DNA of 64,000 bases from Phorcus lineatus (lineage: Eukaryota > Mollusca > Gastropoda > Trochida > Trochidae), in NCBI GenBank assembly GCA_921293015.1, contig OV121088.1, forward strand, positions 1,550,001 through 1,614,000, written 5' to 3'. The notes beneath the pieces are model-generated. The model saw nothing but the letters and a program-made list of their open reading frames with translations. It searched no databases and had not been told where the DNA came from. The position numbers were made by a program, and so were the translations under genes. The stretch's first letter is position 1. Each line of letters begins with the position of its first letter. Below are positions 63,015-64,000 of the stretch, in pieces.

Positions 63015-63541
63015 GTACTTAAGGATCTGCACTGGCTTCCAATTGAAGCAAGAATCAAATTTAAAGTCCTCTGCATGGCATACAAATGTCGAAATAATTC
63101 TGCACCACTATACCTTTCAAAGATGTTAAATGACTACATCCCTGCAAAAACTCTTCGTTCACAGAATTTGAACTTTCTCAAGATACCAAACTCTAATCAT
63201 ACCAGTTATGGACAGAAATCATTCAGTTATGCTGCTCCCCGACTTTGGAATCAACTTCCTCATGTCCTCAAGATATCGCCTTCATTGACTGTTTTTAAAT
63301 CAAAACTCAAACCTTATCTTTTTTCAAGCTATTATTCCTAGATTTTTCCCACTGACGGAATTATCTGACTTTGTGTACTATATTTATTCATATGTTATAA
63401 CTCATACTTTTCTCTTTGATTTTATTCATGCCAATACTTCACATCATTACCCTTTATTCTAACATGTATATGCGCTTTGAGCATGCACCTTGTGTATGGA
63501 TATAGCGCTTTATAAATACTCATTATTATTATTATTATTAT
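63015..63541 (+). mobile_element. LINE 3' end, 5'-truncated (CR1/L2-like)
   Basis: The frame from about 63015 to 63341 gives VLKDLHWLPIEARIKFKVLC, then YKCRNNSAPLYLSKML, SYAAPRLWNQLPHVLK and FKSKLKPYLF. This is the usual C terminus of reverse transcriptases of non-LTR elements of the CR1/L2/Rex kind. The 3' end carries ATAGCGCTTTATAAATACTC and an (ATT)n tail at about 63522-63541, also typical. The rest of the element is missing, and no frameshift is seen in the part kept. Confidence 0.85.
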
Positions 63542-64000
63542 GATGTCGATTTATACCAATTGATCATACAGAGAAAGAAAATATCTGAGAAAAGTTCAAG
63601 ATTCAGATGACTTATTCTGTGAACAGTCACGTCTGAACTGTCGCCTCAAAAGTATCATCGTTGGTTTCTAAAAATTATTGGAGTTTCACATGCATTCTAC
63701 TTCTAAATGCCTTTGGCATTTTATCTTGCTTACAGAAAGACTGAAATTAAAAAAGTAATTTTCGAATTAATTCCATTTACGATCATTGAATTGGGCTTTC
63801 ATATCTCATCTTATAAGTTTTAATGTATTGTATGATCTGTCATTTAAGAATAGAAAAATCAGTGTATACATTTTCAAATAAAATGTCCTAAGTAGAGCGG
63901 AGTGTATGGATAACAAGTTTTTTTATCTTATGATACTTTAGAATAGATAGCAAATGTTCATATTCAGTGTTCCCGTTTTTTAAAAAGGCTCAGGGTAACT
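63542..64000. other. Right edge, nothing recognised
   Basis: AT-rich sequence after the LINE tail with no convincing feature. It could be intron of the gene that may start near 62890. Confidence 0.4.

Overview
The window is animal nuclear DNA: AT-rich, with GT-AG introns, tRNA-derived SINEs, MITEs, a LINE tail and a piggyBac transposon. Three things point to a mollusc, with a gastropod the best guess and the exact species unknown. The alpha-catenin is of invertebrate type, the short motif GGGAGRTAACT recurs, and the SINE tail resembles repeats I know from gastropod genomes.

Layout. 1-5.4 kb: intergenic, with small repeats, a decayed coding-like stretch and one full-length SINE. 5.4-19.4 kb, minus strand: a complete alpha-catenin gene of 20 constitutive coding exons (899 codons) plus one in-frame cassette exon. 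19.4-28.2 kb: intergenic, with a repeat cluster at 21.2-23.2 kb and a fold-back element with a clear target duplication at 27.4 kb. 28.2-44.3 kb, minus strand: a large unrecognised gene (about 2,244 aa) made of one 6.3-kb coding exon and one small last exon. Its 9.3-kb intron carries a 6.4-kb piggyBac element. 44.3-47.7 kb: the shared upstream region of two divergent genes. 47.7-53.2 kb, plus strand: CACUL1 in eight coding exons. 53.2-59.2 kb: intergenic with repeats. 59.2-60.1 kb, plus strand: a small unrecognised gene. 61.4-63.6 kb: a near-perfect palindrome, a compact TATA promoter with a possible first exon leading out of the window, and a LINE 3' end.

The host genes are ordinary single-copy animal genes and do not form a pathway. 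Alpha-catenin works at cell junctions, CACUL1 in CDK2 and cullin biology, and the large protein looks nuclear. The most unusual object is the piggyBac element. It has recognisable TTAA-flanked ends and a transposase frame interrupted by a single stop codon. Arrays of roughly 190-200 bp direct repeats lie on both sides of the transposase, with further 82-bp and 62-bp arrays to its left. Other points of interest are the alpha-catenin cassette exon placed right after the vinculin-binding segment, four SINE copies with target duplications (two cut at the same internal point), and a CRE/E-box/AP-1 composite promoter near the right edge.
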